From Auanema rhodensis (Eukaryota; Nematoda; Chromadorea; Rhabditida; Rhabditidae), in contig OZ059900.1 in assembly GCA_964057225.1 (NCBI GenBank), forward strand, positions 13,903,638-13,967,637: 64,000 bases of DNA. Direction: 5' to 3'. The position numbers were made by a program, and so were the translations under genes. Positions within the stretch are counted from its first letter, which is position 1, and each line of letters starts with the position of its first letter. Shown here one piece after another: positions 14,301 through 27,300 of this stretch. A model generated the notes under the pieces. The model was not told the DNA's origin, did no database searches, and saw nothing but the letters and a program-made list of their open reading frames with translations.

Positions 14301-14590
14301 TAAAATTAAAACTAGTGGATAAGCGCGAGATGAGATTAACAAAAATTATATATAAATATATAAATAAACCTGAAATAAACCACATTTGAAAGATTATTAG
14401 AATGTTATTCTAATATTTTAATGATTGTGCTTTGACTGAATTTTTGAGAGATTGGATGAACATGGATAATCGAACATTTTTATTTGAAAAATTTAAAAAG
14501 ATTGCTATGACGACATAATAATTCATAAACTTATTTTCTTAATGTATTTCATTCAAATCATTTTGTATACTCCTGACCATCACTTTAGCT
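5330..14590. other. Gene-poor AT-rich interval
   Basis: About 9.3 kb with no convincing multi-exon gene. Most is A/T-rich, with homopolymer runs, TA microsatellites (around 9518-9580 and 14205-14230) and pyrimidine-rich stretches (10790-11000, 11960-12060). Islands of higher complexity with short open frames and splice-like borders occur near 5789-5835, 6482-6528, 8819-8985, 9150-9400, 9790-9845 and 13281-13400, all on the plus strand, but none extends far enough to prove coding. It may be regulatory DNA, long introns of a gene I cannot assemble, or degenerate sequence. Confidence 0.5.
5789..5835 (+). other. Possible first exon with spliced-leader acceptor
   Basis: A TTTTGCAG acceptor ends at 5788. 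An ATG follows 16 nt later at 5805, then a short open frame MMNELLALLA and a near-consensus donor (CAG|GTAAGT). The next exon-like island at 6482-6528 (TTTTCTAG acceptor, ATG|GTAGAC donor) joins in phase and adds VLTYEYCQRLRFRYAM. No further exons could be chained, so this may be chance. Confidence 0.2.
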
Positions 14591-14599
14591 TTTTTTTCA

Positions 14600-14601
14600 G
14601 T
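14600..14601 (+). promoter_or_regulatory. Probable trans-splice acceptor for the FAM20-like gene
   Basis: An uninterrupted T run ending in TTTTTTTTCAG sits about 30 nt upstream of the ATG at 14632, with no upstream coding exon visible. In nematodes this is the usual context for spliced-leader addition. Inferred from sequence context only. Confidence 0.45.
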
Positions 14602-14631
14602 TTTTGATATCGCTATGGCATAAATGAAAAA

Positions 14632-16952
14632 ATGAGGTGCAATATACGCCGAATTTTCACATTCGCTGTTCTGCTCTTTGGAACTACGCTAGTTATACTC
14701 TCTCTGCCTCGTAATAATGTAACAGGTTAGTCATATTTCCTTTGATGTTTTCTAATATAGATTCATTATAGACGATGGATATGAAGTTTTTACAATGCGA
14801 ACTGCTCAAGATGAATGGGATCTGAAGAAACCAGCAAATGATTATAATAATCCTAAATCACAAATATCTGGCCAGAACCGGATTCCATTGCAGCCAAATC
14901 CGCCAAGTTTAGTGCAGTCTACTGACGATAAGGATCCGTTTGGTAAGTCGCATTATAAAACAATAATAAATAAATGAAAATATTATGGATGCAATGAATA
15001 ATCAGAAACATAGAGCAAATTCAATTTTTTGAAACCTTTAAAAAATTTGGAATTTTAAAATTTTTATCGAAAATATTAACAAAGATATTTCAGATTTTCC
15101 GGTTTCATCTAATAAAGTACTGCTGAATAAGCTGTACCCATTCTTAAAACATGTTAACTTGTTGGATATGTCATTGAATGAATGTACAACAAATACAACA
15201 TTAGGACAATATTGGAAAAAAAAACGGTGAGTGTAGATATGCTCATGGTGTTTCTGTTTAAAACTTTGTTTTTTAATTTTTAGTATGGATGTTCAAGCAG
15301 AAGATTCATGGGAACATTTCTATTCTGAAATTGGTAGTTGCAATGTGTATAATAATGAAGAAACAATAGATAATCTATTATATGATCTCAACAAATTGCC
15401 ATTGAAATCTGTTCATATAATGGATGGAGGAACACAGGTAGTGTTCCAATTATACTTTGGGTTTATAATTTGAATATTTTAGGTCAAATTAGTGTTTACA
15501 TTCATAAATGATAAACAAGCAGTTTTTAAGCCCATGAGGTAAGAATTGAAATTAAGCATAGATAACAGTTGATTTTCAGATTTGGAAGAGATTACGAGTC
15601 AGATCCAAATCATTTTTACTTCAGTGATTTTGAACGTCATCATGCAGAAATTGCAACCTACCATTTAGACAAGTTAGTTGAATACTGTTTTTAAGCCAAA
15701 GTTGAAACTGTTTTTAGAATTTTGGGCTTTCGTCGGGCCGTTCCTACTGTTGGAAGAATTTTGAATATGACTTCCGAACTATTTGAAAAAGCTGAGAAAA
15801 GATTGAAAAAGACATTTTTCTGGTCTCCAGGTTAGATTAAACATTTGAAAATGTCTAGTTATTCGACATATTTTAGTAAAAAATCACTGTTTTGTTTCTC
15901 GTTGTGATTATTATTGCGATACTACGCATGCCATATGTGGCTCACCTGATTTGAAAGAAGGATCAGTTCAAGTTTTCCTCCCTGATGAAGTACATGTTCC
16001 TAGACGTCATAACAAAAGCCCTTATAGAAGGTTATTTTAAAAAATTATTTTTATTTTTATTTTTTATTTTAGAACTTATTCTAAGAAAAATCAGTTGGCA
16101 GAATGGCAGACTGACATGAATTATTGCACAGACAAAGTTAAAATGAAGAAGCAATATGCTCATGGACGCCATTTACAAGATTTAATTGATTTGCACATAT
16201 TGGATTATCTCATCGGTATTTGGAAAATTGAGCATATGTACAAAGTTTGTTTGTTATAGGAAATCAGGATAGGCATCATTATGAATCATTCAATGTTTTC
16301 TCAGATATTCCATCATACGCTATACACTTAGATAATGGAAGAGCGTTAGTTTCATTCAATACATACCTTATCAAATGCCTATTTTTTCAGTTTTGGCCGT
16401 TCAAACTTTGATGACGACGATATTCTGTTGCCTCTCAGACAATGTTGTGTTATACGACCATCAACTCTTAATACTCTCCTTCAATTCTATAAGAATCCCC
16501 GTTCGTTATCAAAAGCACTATACAAGTAAGAAATAATGAAAAGAAAAGGAAAAGAGAATATTATTGAATTCAGATCATTATTAAAAGATCCTGTCGCTCC
16601 TATTCTTCATAATAAGCATTATCCGGCTATTGAAAGACGGCTGCACAAAGGTTGGCATTGATTTAGTTTAGACTTTGCAAATGCTTTTGCAATAAAAAAC
16701 ATGAGATTTTAGACGAAAAAATTTAAAAAATATTTTATATTTGGTTTAATAATCATTTTAAATATTGATTTAGTCATGTCCTACATATTGGAATGTCTCG
16801 AAAATAATCCATTTTCATCTGTTGTCATGCCAATTTACAATAATCCAAACTACGTTGAAGCCGAGGAGGAAGAAGAAAATAGTCAACAAGCAGATTTGGA
16901 AAAGAAAGATCCAAAGAATATGAATAACAACGATCATAATGTCAAATCTTAA
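14632..16952 (+). CDS. FAM20-family secretory-pathway kinase
   Basis: Thirteen short exons: 14632-14725, 14772-14942, 15094-15226, 15284-15437, 15483-15538, 15580-15672, 15718-15830, 15877-16030, 16073-16215, 16260-16344, 16391-16525, 16574-16650 and 16774-16952. The product starts with a type II signal-anchor ([18 protein letters not shown]). The atypical kinase domain matches FAM20 landmarks: ATP-binding AVFKPMRFG, then [51 protein letters not shown] with paired cysteines, catalytic-loop [11 protein letters not shown] and metal-binding [11 protein letters not shown], and [13 protein letters not shown]20 kinases work in the Golgi lumen on secreted proteins and proteoglycans; FAM20C phosphorylates S-x-E sites and FAM20B phosphorylates xylose. 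I cannot tell the subtype. The tail after the kinase is acidic (EAEEEEEN) and hydrophilic. All catalytic landmarks are present, so it should be active. Confidence 0.93.
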
Positions 16953-18185
16953 GCATTTTTCCTTTAATTATTGGGGGAAATGTGATTTGGATCTCATGCA
17001 TTTCTACCTTGACTATCTGGGAATTTGAATTATATCAAAAGTAATTGTAATTAGGTGCTTGTAACGTTAATTTAAAAATGTTGTATGTTAGGATTTTGAT
17101 TATTATAGTCGAGAATGTTTTGAAACGTATATGCATATATATATTTATATATATATAGCTTATAACCCTCAATAGTATTGCAGTAATTGCAGTCACATGG
17201 TCTAATAATTTCCACATTCTGAGGTTATTTACGTGTAGGCGAGAGAGTATGGTTGTTTCATAAGTAGAGAATATCACTTTTTTTGATATGTAGCAAAATT
17301 GACTGTTTCCTCTATGTATTTGTTGTTTCAGTCGGGTTGTTAAGTACGCACAAAGTTTATAGTTTACCTTTCCTTCGTATTCCGCACAGCATTGTGCTTG
17401 TTCTTATCCTGTGATAATATTTCATTTTTTTACGAATATGTATGCATTTTTTATTGTTTTGATATTAGTCGCTTCAAATTAGTATCGCACTGTTTTTGTT
17501 GTATTTTTTAGTAATGTATTTGATCGGGAATTTATAGTTTGATAATTTTTTTGACACCTCATTTCAATGAATCAATACTAAGTTCTATAGCATGAAAAGT
17601 AACTTGAAAAACTCTTAAGACAAGAAGACAAACAAACAAACTGATATCTTCAACCATTAAACGATGAACAAAACAAAACAAGAAAATTATTTTTTATCCC
17701 TTTTCTTCTATTTTCTTTTTCCAAAAGTCATTTTTAAAATGTCTGTCAATGAGCAACAGACACGTTGTTTAATTGAACAGACATCTTTCGATTTTTATAC
17801 ATTCTGCTTGAGAAATCTTTATCGACTTTTCCGATTTTACACAACTCCAGATATTTTATTAGGAAAAACTTCCTCATAGATAGTGTTTTTTGACCTTTTT
17901 TTTTACTTTGTATTGAAAAAAAGCATTTTTTTCGAAAACCATAGTTGCATTTTCGTCGTTAATATATACAGATGCATATAATATATATGTAGATTCATAG
18001 CTTTTACAACTATTATCATCATAATATAGTTTTCGTCATCAAATATATATTTTCAAGTAAACACCGCAATTATTTTCTGAGCTATTGGTTTTTCAATCAA
18101 AAGCCTTGCATACGCTATATATATATATATATTTATATTCATAAAAACAGATATTTATAACGTGTATTGTAGAGTAGTTAACTCA
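16953..18185. other. Intergenic region between FAM20-like and KChIP-like genes
   Basis: Contains the FAM20 3' region and the KChIP-like gene upstream region. AT-rich, with TA microsatellites near 17132-17156, 17965-17990 and 18117-18135. No supported gene. Confidence 0.5.
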
Positions 18186-19153
18186 ATGTCATTTCATCGA
18201 CGTCCAGCAATAGCTGTTACAGCAGATTTTGATGGGCCTATACTTGGTAAAAAAAAATACATAAAGATAGAATATCTGTTCATAATTGCTTTTCTTCCAA
18301 TAAAAATATGCATTTTGTAGACTTTGGTCCAGATGTTCCTTTGGCATCATCAATACATACACAATATTATAGGCCTCCCAGTTTAAAACAAGTCGTTTTA
18401 TTGGGTTTTATCTTACTATTATCGATTTATAGGTTGTTGAGCAAACTCATTTTTCCAAGAACGAGATTAGAGCCATTTATCGAGCTTTCAAAGAAACTTC
18501 ACCTAACGCTCTAATAAATCGAGGTACCATTGAATAAATCAGTTAAATTATGTGAAAAAATAGAAATTTTACGTGAAAAATTCACCGAACTATTCCCTCA
18601 AGGAGATTCTAAGTTCTATTCTGATCTACTTTTTGATTCATTTGACAGCGATGGTAGTGGAACTATTAGCTTTATGGTAGCCATCAGCAACTACTCTAGT
18701 TGATATATCAGAAATATTCATTTTTTTCAGGAATTTGTTAGAGCTTTGTCAATTTTATGTAGGGGCACGATTGAAGAGAAAATAGATTGGGTATACAAAA
18801 TATACGATCCGAAAGGTTTAGGCAGAATAACATGGGACCGTTTGTACAATGTGCTTACTTCGGCTGATAGTTTAATAGGTCAGAAATCAATGTTGTGTTA
18901 GCTATATACAACTTTTTAGGCAAAAATGCGTTACCTCGAACATCCCGTCGTCTTTTAGCGGAAAGAACACATAAAATATTTGAGGTATTTGAGGTTATGC
19001 TCGTTTTCATTAGATATGAATTTTATAATTTCTCAGAAGTTCGATAAAAGTGATAAAGGCCACATTACGCGAGAAGAATTTTTCCAGGTGTGTCTCAATG
19101 ATACACAAATTTTACAATCGATTACAAGTCTCTACACAATATTACCCGGCTAA
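18186..19153 (+). CDS. KChIP-like neuronal calcium sensor (EF-hand protein)
   Basis: Seven exons in phase: 18186-18246, 18321-18391, 18433-18523, 18564-18676, 18731-18878, 18920-18984 and 19037-19153; 221 residues. After a non-conserved N-terminus the protein follows the Kv-channel-interacting/NCS pattern: THFSKNEIRAIYRAFKETSP, FTELFPQGD, then EF-hand FDSDGSGTISFMEF, then FVRALSILCRGTIEEKIDW. The next loop, YDPKGLGRITWDRL, has Arg where the calcium-binding Glu (loop position 12) should be, so it is probably inactive; FDKSDKGHITREEF looks functional. The end, FFQVCLNDTQILQSITSL, matches the usual C-terminal helix (target-binding region). Such proteins tune A-type potassium channels or other membrane targets. 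I saw no N-myristoylation signal (MGxxxS). Reading through a GTGTGT after FFQ is preferred over splicing because it gives the family's C-terminus. Confidence 0.82.
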
Positions 19154-19762
19154 TTCAATTGTTGAATCAGTATACAACATAATGCTCGATGATAAATCTT
19201 TCATGTGTACAAACTTATATTTCTGTTTCTTCAAAATAGATAATAGAAAAAGTAATTGTTTAGACAATTGATTTCACTTTAATCGAGCTAATCAATATTT
19301 TTTTCGATAGAAACTTCATCCAAATATACGAAATCCAGTGTTTAAGAACTTTGAACCAAGTTAGTTTATCATGATTAGCGATTCAAATAAAATCGGACAG
19401 CGGAATATCTTCTTTCGTTTCCAAATTCCCAATGAAATTTTTTTTTGTCAAAATTCAATCAATTTATCGAAATCAATATGAAATCGATTAGAAATTTATG
19501 ATGAACCATTTCTATTTTTTTTAAGAAAACTGAATAATTTTCAGAGTTATGATAATATCTCTGTTATGATTGTGTTTATTAAAATAAACATAGCATATGA
19601 GATGTTTCAATTGATAGTTGGAGCTTTAATCATTGTAAACGTCAAGCAGAGATCGTTTTATTTATCACCTATTCAACTGTATATAACATGAACATATATA
19701 AATGTTAAATTCAACAGAAAAGCGATAATATGCAACATAAACAGTTCCTTTTCAAGTTTTTT

Positions 19763-22700
19763 CTATGGAGCATATGTAGCTGTCGCTGAACATGTGCGAT
19801 AAAATACCAAATTGTATTCTTCGTAGCTTCCATGCATATTATCCTCAGTCATAAAACATGATTCAGTAGTATAACCAGCACGGAAACGGTAAGCAGATTG
19901 CAGATATTGTCCAACAGATATTTCAAATGTCATATCATCAATCTGAAGATTGAATTATATTATTATGATTCATTCTGATAATTATACAAACCTGATAAGC
20001 TGTTGGATAACCTCCATTTTCCGTAGAAGACGCAGAATCCACGTTACAAAGCTTGTTTTGGAAGTTTGCCAAATAACCACAGTTATTTACAACTTTACCC
20101 TTAGGTATACTGAAACAAAATGATTTGCAAACATCTTTTGCTTAATAGACTTACTTGAAACGAATATCAATAGATATTGTAGGTAAATAAGGAGATACCG
20201 GTATATACAAATTATAACGATTACGTTTAAGACTACAACTTCCTTCCACGCAATAACGACTATCAATTGTTGCATTCAAGGCGGGAATCTCAATAGTTAC
20301 TCCATCCGAAAATGATTTTCCAATGCCATTCAAAATATTAGGGGCATTGCGTATTATTGCATCAGATTTTTTGCTGTCCATTAAATCCATTTGATATTGG
20401 AATTGGAACTGAAACAAACGAGATTTTCTTCGCACGTAATAAACTTTGATACCTCATCATGAGATACTGCTCCAGGTACAACACTATCAGGAAAGTCCAT
20501 ATTCGGTCGACAACAATAAGAATGACAATTTCCAAGCGGACACTGGAAGCCGACCAGCGGCGGTGCGTCTGGTTGTGACATTCCAGGAGGTTTAACCATT
20601 TCTCCAATATCTTCATTACGTTCATTTCCGCTCATACCACCACGTCCATTTGGCCCATAATAAATAGAAAAATTGCGATTGTACCAGTCCAAAATATAAA
20701 GACCCGACATTGCTAAGAGACAAGCAGTCATCACAAATACTAATGCGACTACTGTCCCTTGCGTTATTTTCGAATTACAAATTGGATCTCCTCGATGACA
20801 ATTTGATCGACATTCCTAAAAAAATAATCATAAGCTACTTTTTGATCTGAATGCATACCCTCCGACGATGGAAAATATTGCTTGAAACAACTGAGCTAAG
20901 ACTCAAAACACTTTTAGAATCCATGTCGGTACTAGAGAGATTTGTTCCCGAAGTGCTCAAAAGTTTTTTCCGTCGAGCATACATTGCTAGTCGTTGACTG
21001 ATTTCTTCGACCTTATCATCAATCTTGCTATCCAGATCACCAGTGAGACGACATAGTTCTTTAGTTGCTAGCAGTGTTTCGTAGAAAACACGGTTTTCGT
21101 CAACAGTCAGATATGCACCAATATCGTGTACGGCTTCCGGTAAAACCTGAGCAAAACTTTGTTATAAACATTTGAGGAAAAAAAACTTACAGTTGCAAGC
21201 TCTTGTGCAATCAAACCAGTTTTGTGTCGTTGCTTTTCTGGAAGACCCCATTTGTCCGCTACTTCTTGTTTATAAGAATAGCCAACAACATGAAGTTTAC
21301 GAACATTTTCTAAAGCTTGAATCTGATCTTTCTCTGTAAAATTTTCCTTCAATGTAGCATCTGACGGTGTTATTAGCTAAAATTTGAAAAATTAATGCAA
21401 ATATTCTTATTAATCTCTCCAACCTTTCCAACATGATATATATCTCCGTGAACTGTTAATTTAGCATCACCAACTGTCATATCCGACCCCACAGCTACAG
21501 GATTTTGAGTATAGAGTAGCGAGCCATTGCGATTCCACTGAGCTTCTACTTCTGGTGGTTCAAAGGAACCAGGGTTTGTTGCCTGCAATATAGTTAATGG
21601 TAAAACAACGAGTTGTAAACTGCTATATTCTCTATCTTGAAAGCTGAGAGATGTGAATAATCATACAATTAAACTCACTCGAACTATGACTTTTTCAGAC
21701 TGATACGATTGAATAATATGTGTCTGTCCATCGTCCATAAGAGCTACTAATCGAATAACCAATAAGAAATACTTCTGATCTGGATTTGGCTTATAGTTTT
21801 TTCTTTGATTATTAAGTGTTGTGTCTTGGAAATGAAGACGGGGTACAGTAACTTTAGTCATTTGACGTTCTATAATCTTGATTCTGAAAATTATTTGTTA
21901 AATTTAATAAATGAATAATAGATGCATACGTCACAGGATCATGGTTGATTGGTTTCCTGTCGTTTTGAGATTGTTTTATTTGAATCTCGCAACTGGGCAT
22001 TTCGGCTTTGACTCCACAGAAGACAAGCTTGAACTCGTTGATAGGAATAAGTTGTCTATCCTTCTTTACATACACTGGAGGCAAGTTGTCTATAGCTTCG
22101 ATATGAACAGAAATCTAGAAATTTCAATGAAAATGATGTTATATCTGTGTTTGAAAACAAACCTGGAAATGATTCTTCTTCTGATTTACAAAGCATTGAT
22201 CAGCCCCAGAATAGTTAAATCCTTTATCAGCAACAACATGCACTTGTAATTTTTCCAGTTCATTTCGCTCAGCATCATATAAAGGCAACCATTTATCTTC
22301 TTCAAACTTTGAAAACTTGATGACAGGATTGTGAGGTAGATGCGGTTCAGTTTTCATATATCCGTTTGTTATCATGTTAATTGATTGACTATATTCACCG
22401 CCACCCGGTTGAGATATTTTCATAACTGGAGGATTTATTAAACGTTGCTGTTGTGAGCTGGCAGCGATATCGGGTGATATCACATTGAGTTGGCGCTGCT
22501 GCGAATGAGATGAATTCATAACACTTCCAGTTTGACCACAAGGTGGAGAAGGTCCAGATTGAGGTGGTGCCATGCTTTGGGGTTGATTAGACAGCTGAGA
22601 TGGAGCCATGCCATATTGTCCATTTGATTGATCTGGAGGTGCTCCTCCCGTCATATTTAGTGATGATATCCCATTATTCATGCCTAATGGAGGTGATTCC

Positions 22701-24317
22701 ATGTTATAAACTGTTTTCTTATCAATATCATCCAAATCATCTTCAAGGCGTGGTCTTTTTCTGAAACATTTGATTAAAAAAATATTTAAGTAATTTCATA
22801 CCGGATAAATGGTTCCTGCGACCCAATCATACCATAAAAGCTTAAATCATCAGGATAGCCACTATTGGATTGATATCCAGATCTTCTCAAATGAGATTTT
22901 CGTGATCCTGGCTGCTGTGCGCCATTAATCTTAAAAATAATATAATAAGTGAGACATGGTACATTTGATGTCTTACATCAGGTATTTGCTGATTTGGCTG
23001 TTCATGTTGAGCATAAGGAGTTACATAGCAATCTCCATCAGGCACATTCATGCCATGTGTGTTATGCATCGGCCTGTAAATAGAATGAATATAACATTTT
23101 AGTTAATTATAATATACTACCGAGAATACATTGCTATCTGATCTGGTTGTGACACCATCATACCGTTGCCTAAATCTGGTACTCCAAGTATTAAACTCTG
23201 ATGACTTGGGTTATTTGGATTATATGCTGAAATCAAATTAATTCTAATTCTAATCTCATTATATTTATACTCACCGCCACTTGAATAGCTAGAAAAGGTG
23301 TCAGGGCTGTAAGGAGGATCAGAATTGCTTGAAGGTGAAGCCGAAGAGCCATTTCCAGATATGTCGGTTATAGGAGGAGAGTCCGGCAAGCGACCATTAT
23401 TCTGAATAAAATAGCAATGAAAAACACAGACAAATTAATTTGTAAATGTTATAAGACTACGACTTACTTCGCACATCAAATGATGAGGCACTTGAATATG
23501 ATTAACACGATTTGACATGTAATTGTGTTGCATGTTTTGTTGAGGATGATTAACTCCTTGATTTTGTTGATTATGAGGATTATTGTTATTAGGTCCTAGA
23601 GGTACGTGTGATATCTCGTTATTGTTTTGTACATTTGAACGCTGTGATCGATGAGCCTCTTGGTGTGTTGGCTGTGCAGGGCTTTCGACGGGTGTGCTGA
23701 AATACAAAAAAATATGTTCTTGTATTCAAGTTTTTCAATTTTTTTTCTTATCGGAATTCTACAAAAGTGCGGGAGTGCTTGCTATTTTAGATGTTTAATC
23801 TTTATTTAAACATTCACATAAACCTTTAAAAGCAACTGTAGCAAAAACTTTTTTTTATTTTATCATGGCAATTAATTATATCCATATTTTAAAAATAATA
23901 ATTAAAATTAAATAAAAACGTTGCTCGATTATTAAAACTAAATTAGATATGTGAGAATAATTCATGAATATGAAACAAGATCACAATTAAAATAATTAAT
24001 TTCCAACTTTTTGCAGTTTTTATTACTTGGAGCTAAAGTTTTTCATAGTTTCAGAGTAAAATGCGCATAAAAAATGACGTTCGTTGTTGTGCAGTGAGAA
24101 AGTTTAAGAAAGGACTAAAAATGTAGCTTACGTGTTATCAGCCGATAAAAATTGTATTATGTCAAACGACGATACGTCTGTAAAATCAGATAAGGGATCG
24201 GCAAGCGGCTCATCGAGAACTAAAAGATAATTTTAAGTAATTTGAATATCAAATTGTTTTTAATTTCAAAATAATCTATAATTTACCTTTATAGCTACGC
24301 CGTTTATTATTAGCCAT
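19763..24317 (-). CDS. Myelin regulatory factor (MYRF) homologue
   Basis: Multi-exon gene with start [10 protein letters not shown] (24287-24317), second exon 24132-24219 and a longer first large intron (about 23698-24131). The N-terminal half is rich in Asn, Gln, Pro and Ser. KRPRLEDD near 22740 looks like a nuclear localisation signal. The DNA-binding (Ndt80/PhoG-like) part lies about 21600-22330 ([40 protein letters not shown]). The intramolecular-chaperone protease follows: Ser in LITPSD (21362-21364) and Lys in TLKENF (21347-21349) form the Ser-Lys dyad at the +5 spacing known in MYRF, with TGLIAQELA downstream. A transmembrane helix ([20 protein letters not shown]) lies about 20690-20750, then a Cys-rich lumenal part and the MYRF C-terminal domain ending SATATYAP. 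Known family behaviour: ER-anchored trimer, self-cleavage, release of the N-terminal transcription factor. The dyad suggests it is active. It converges with the KChIP-like gene, 0.6 kb away. Confidence 0.93.
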
Positions 24318-27300
24318 TATATATCATTTATTTATCAATCGAATATTCAATTATCGGTACACTTCTTCTTCTGGAAAAAAAAAACTATATTCTGTTTCGA
24401 GATCATATCAGAGAAATATGCGGCACAAAATAAATAAATAAGTTAACAAGTTTGTCATAAAATCTTTTTTTAGAGAATTAATTAGAAGTTTAGGATTGTG
24501 TTCTAAAATTAGAATAAATTAGCAACATTAATAACATAATACAGACTTTGAAATAGTTTAGTTATGTTTTTATATGTCTTACTCTGTCTTCGAAAGGATT
24601 TCGGTATGTTTTTTCAAGTCTTACTGTGTAAGACGTGAGAACAATTTAAAAATATAATTCAACAACAGTAAAAAATTGATAAACAATAAAATAATGAAAT
24701 AAGAAATTGAGTGAACTATTGCAACGAAACAGAAGTTTAGTGAAAAAAGTGCAAAAGATTGCTTTGAAGAGTGGATAGATCGATTCAGAACAAAGCACAT
24801 AGAGAAATATACGATGATGCGGTAGAGAAAAAGATGAAATGAGAGAGTACGAGTGAGGGGATAGAGATTGCAACTTATGTTATAAAGAAGAAGACAGACA
24901 TGCAGAGAGTTTGGAAGAGGAATAGAGTGGTAGTGCAAGATCAATGTGAATCGTTCATGATTGATTCGAGTGAATGCAATGGAGATTTCAGAGACAAGGT
25001 GACTGCGTTGAATAGAGAAATATTGGAATATTTATGAGAAACAAGACAGAGAAGAACTAAGAAGAGAGCAGAACACTCTGTTGAACCCCGCAAAAAAAAC
25101 CGGAAAAATGAAATGTGCCGGCGCACGGATGTTGTATTAGAAGTTTCGATAAACTGCTAGTGACAATGTGGACAACGATAGAGAGGAATAAAGGATAGAA
25201 ATATAGATAGATAGGGATGATGAGATGAAGAGAATATCGCTACGTAAAACAAAGAAGAGAACAAGATCGAAAAAAACCAAATTGGTGATCTATGTTGAAT
25301 AAGAGCAAAATACGTCAAATATCGTTAGGTATTCACACTTATTGTTCGTTGAAAAAAAAAGTAAAAGAATGAGCCGTAAAATAAGAAAACCTATAATATC
25401 AAGATGAAAAAAGTGCTGATGCACACACATATGGGTAATACAAAAGCGGTACCATGCAAACAATGAATGAGACTGCGCTGTTTCAGCATCTGCATGGTAA
25501 GCATACTTTTTCTTCTATCCCGCTATTATTCATTCGCATTCCTAGTAATGCTAATCTTAGTAATTTTTAGAGACAAATACGAACGGGCGTTGAAAATAGA
25601 AATTGCTGAATCGCATATGTTCCGCAAAACGCACCATTATAACAATCGGTTAGGAGGGTTTAACTATATGTTTATTTCAGACATAGTTAACATTGAAACA
25701 AAGAATTATCACTCTGTGTTCAAAATATGCGAGATACAAACGATATAGAGCAATCTTCAAGTAAAGTCTTAATCAGAAGAAAATAAAATATTCAAAATGT
25801 AGTCATAGCTTGCTTGAAAGACAATAATTGTCTTTTGTCTTAAGTATGTATTGGTTATCATGAAAGGAATTATAATTAAAAGTAAAAATAATAATTTTGT
25901 ATTGATACACAAACAAACTATTTCTCAAAGTTGAAAAAACATTGATTTCAAAAGTCTGTAAATGAATTCAAAGCATCTCTTGTTATATCATTATATTTCC
26001 CAGCTGCACATAGGAAATTACATTAATTCCGCAGAAACTGAAATAGCTCACTCACAAGGCCGAGCCAGGCACCAACATCCTAGCTCTTTCACTCTTGTCC
26101 GTTGCACGTTGTTGGTCAATAAAAGCAGAGAGCCAGAGGATATATCGTAAACAACATTTTTCGAACGCTGAACGATGCCTCAAACGCTTATTGAAAGCAA
26201 AGAACTAAGTATAATCTTCGATTTTTGATCTGTTGTGCATTATTTCGCAGACATTACGCTTTTTTGCGGGAAAAGGGTTATAGTTAAAAGACTTGAGGAG
26301 TAGCACATATGAATATAAGAGATTTTCAGGAAAAAAACGATCCATTAAGCCCAATGTTTCGAAAATCAGGGAAAGCAACTTTGAATGAAAAAACACATTG
26401 ATATATAAATAAAAAGAATTCAGATAACATTAACATTTATAATTTAATACTTAAAGTTCAGGCTTATAGTTCGCAACAGATGCATGCAGTTGATAAATTG
26501 TAAACAAAACTTAGTTACCGCAACTAGTTATCTAGTCCGGCCTCTGTGCCAGGCAGTAACATTACTCTATTATTATTAACCTATCATTCTCTTTTACTCA
26601 CTTGCGACCTCAAAAATTTTATTCAAAATTACATTATACTACTCATTTACTTAATTAACTGAAAAAAACAACATATGAAGCTTCTGTTTGCTTCTATTTA
26701 GTCAAAACAAAACAAGTTCAAAATGTCATCCCAATGATTTCTTTATCTTAGTATCTATCGTTGTAATTTTTCAGAAATATTAGTTTCTCACATTCTGTAA
26801 ATACAATAAACTGCTCAGAAAAAATCTTATCGAACGCCTCATTGAAAAGAACCCAGTGCTATACCGCGCAAAAAAATAGAGGAGAACATTGCAAACGTTC
26901 AAGGCTGTCTCAACATGACGCAGGACATTCAATCAACAGAGGAGAGCTCTATGTTTCTCTGTCTACCCACAATCACCACCAGGCACGAAAGGGCCTTCAC
27001 TCGCATGTCTATCATTGAAATGCGCTCTCGGGTTTCTCACACTCTTTTTTCTCTAGCCTTTTCTTCTGCCACTCTTTTGTACTCATACTCTCTCGCTTTT
27101 CTTCTTTTCGTCAAATGGGTATATGTATTCTTTTGATGTCTATTTCACTAGCAATAGGGCAAAGAGAAAATGAAATACTCGGCTGAAACGAAATACTCTA
27201 AACAAATAGAAGCAGGAATATAGATTGAATACAGCAGAAAAAGCAACGTAGCTAACTTGTGATATACGTATATATCGAATCTAAAAAATTTTACGAAAAA

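Noticed and set aside
3700..14600. tRNA and other structured RNA genes
   Set aside because: Looked for A- and B-box-like patterns by eye across the gene-poor interval and found none convincing; a covariance-model scan would be needed to exclude them.
19154..19364. Extra KChIP-like 3' exon reading KLHPNIRNPVFKNF
   Set aside because: Reading through from the previous exon gives the family's usual C-terminal helix and a stop at 19153; the extra exon would replace it with an unrelated tail.
25467..25748. 93-codon plus-strand ORF with hydrophobic N-terminus (MRLRCFSICM)
   Set aside because: A good donor and acceptor (GTAAGC...TTTTTAG) lie inside it and splicing would destroy the frame; no homology or neighbouring exon supports it.
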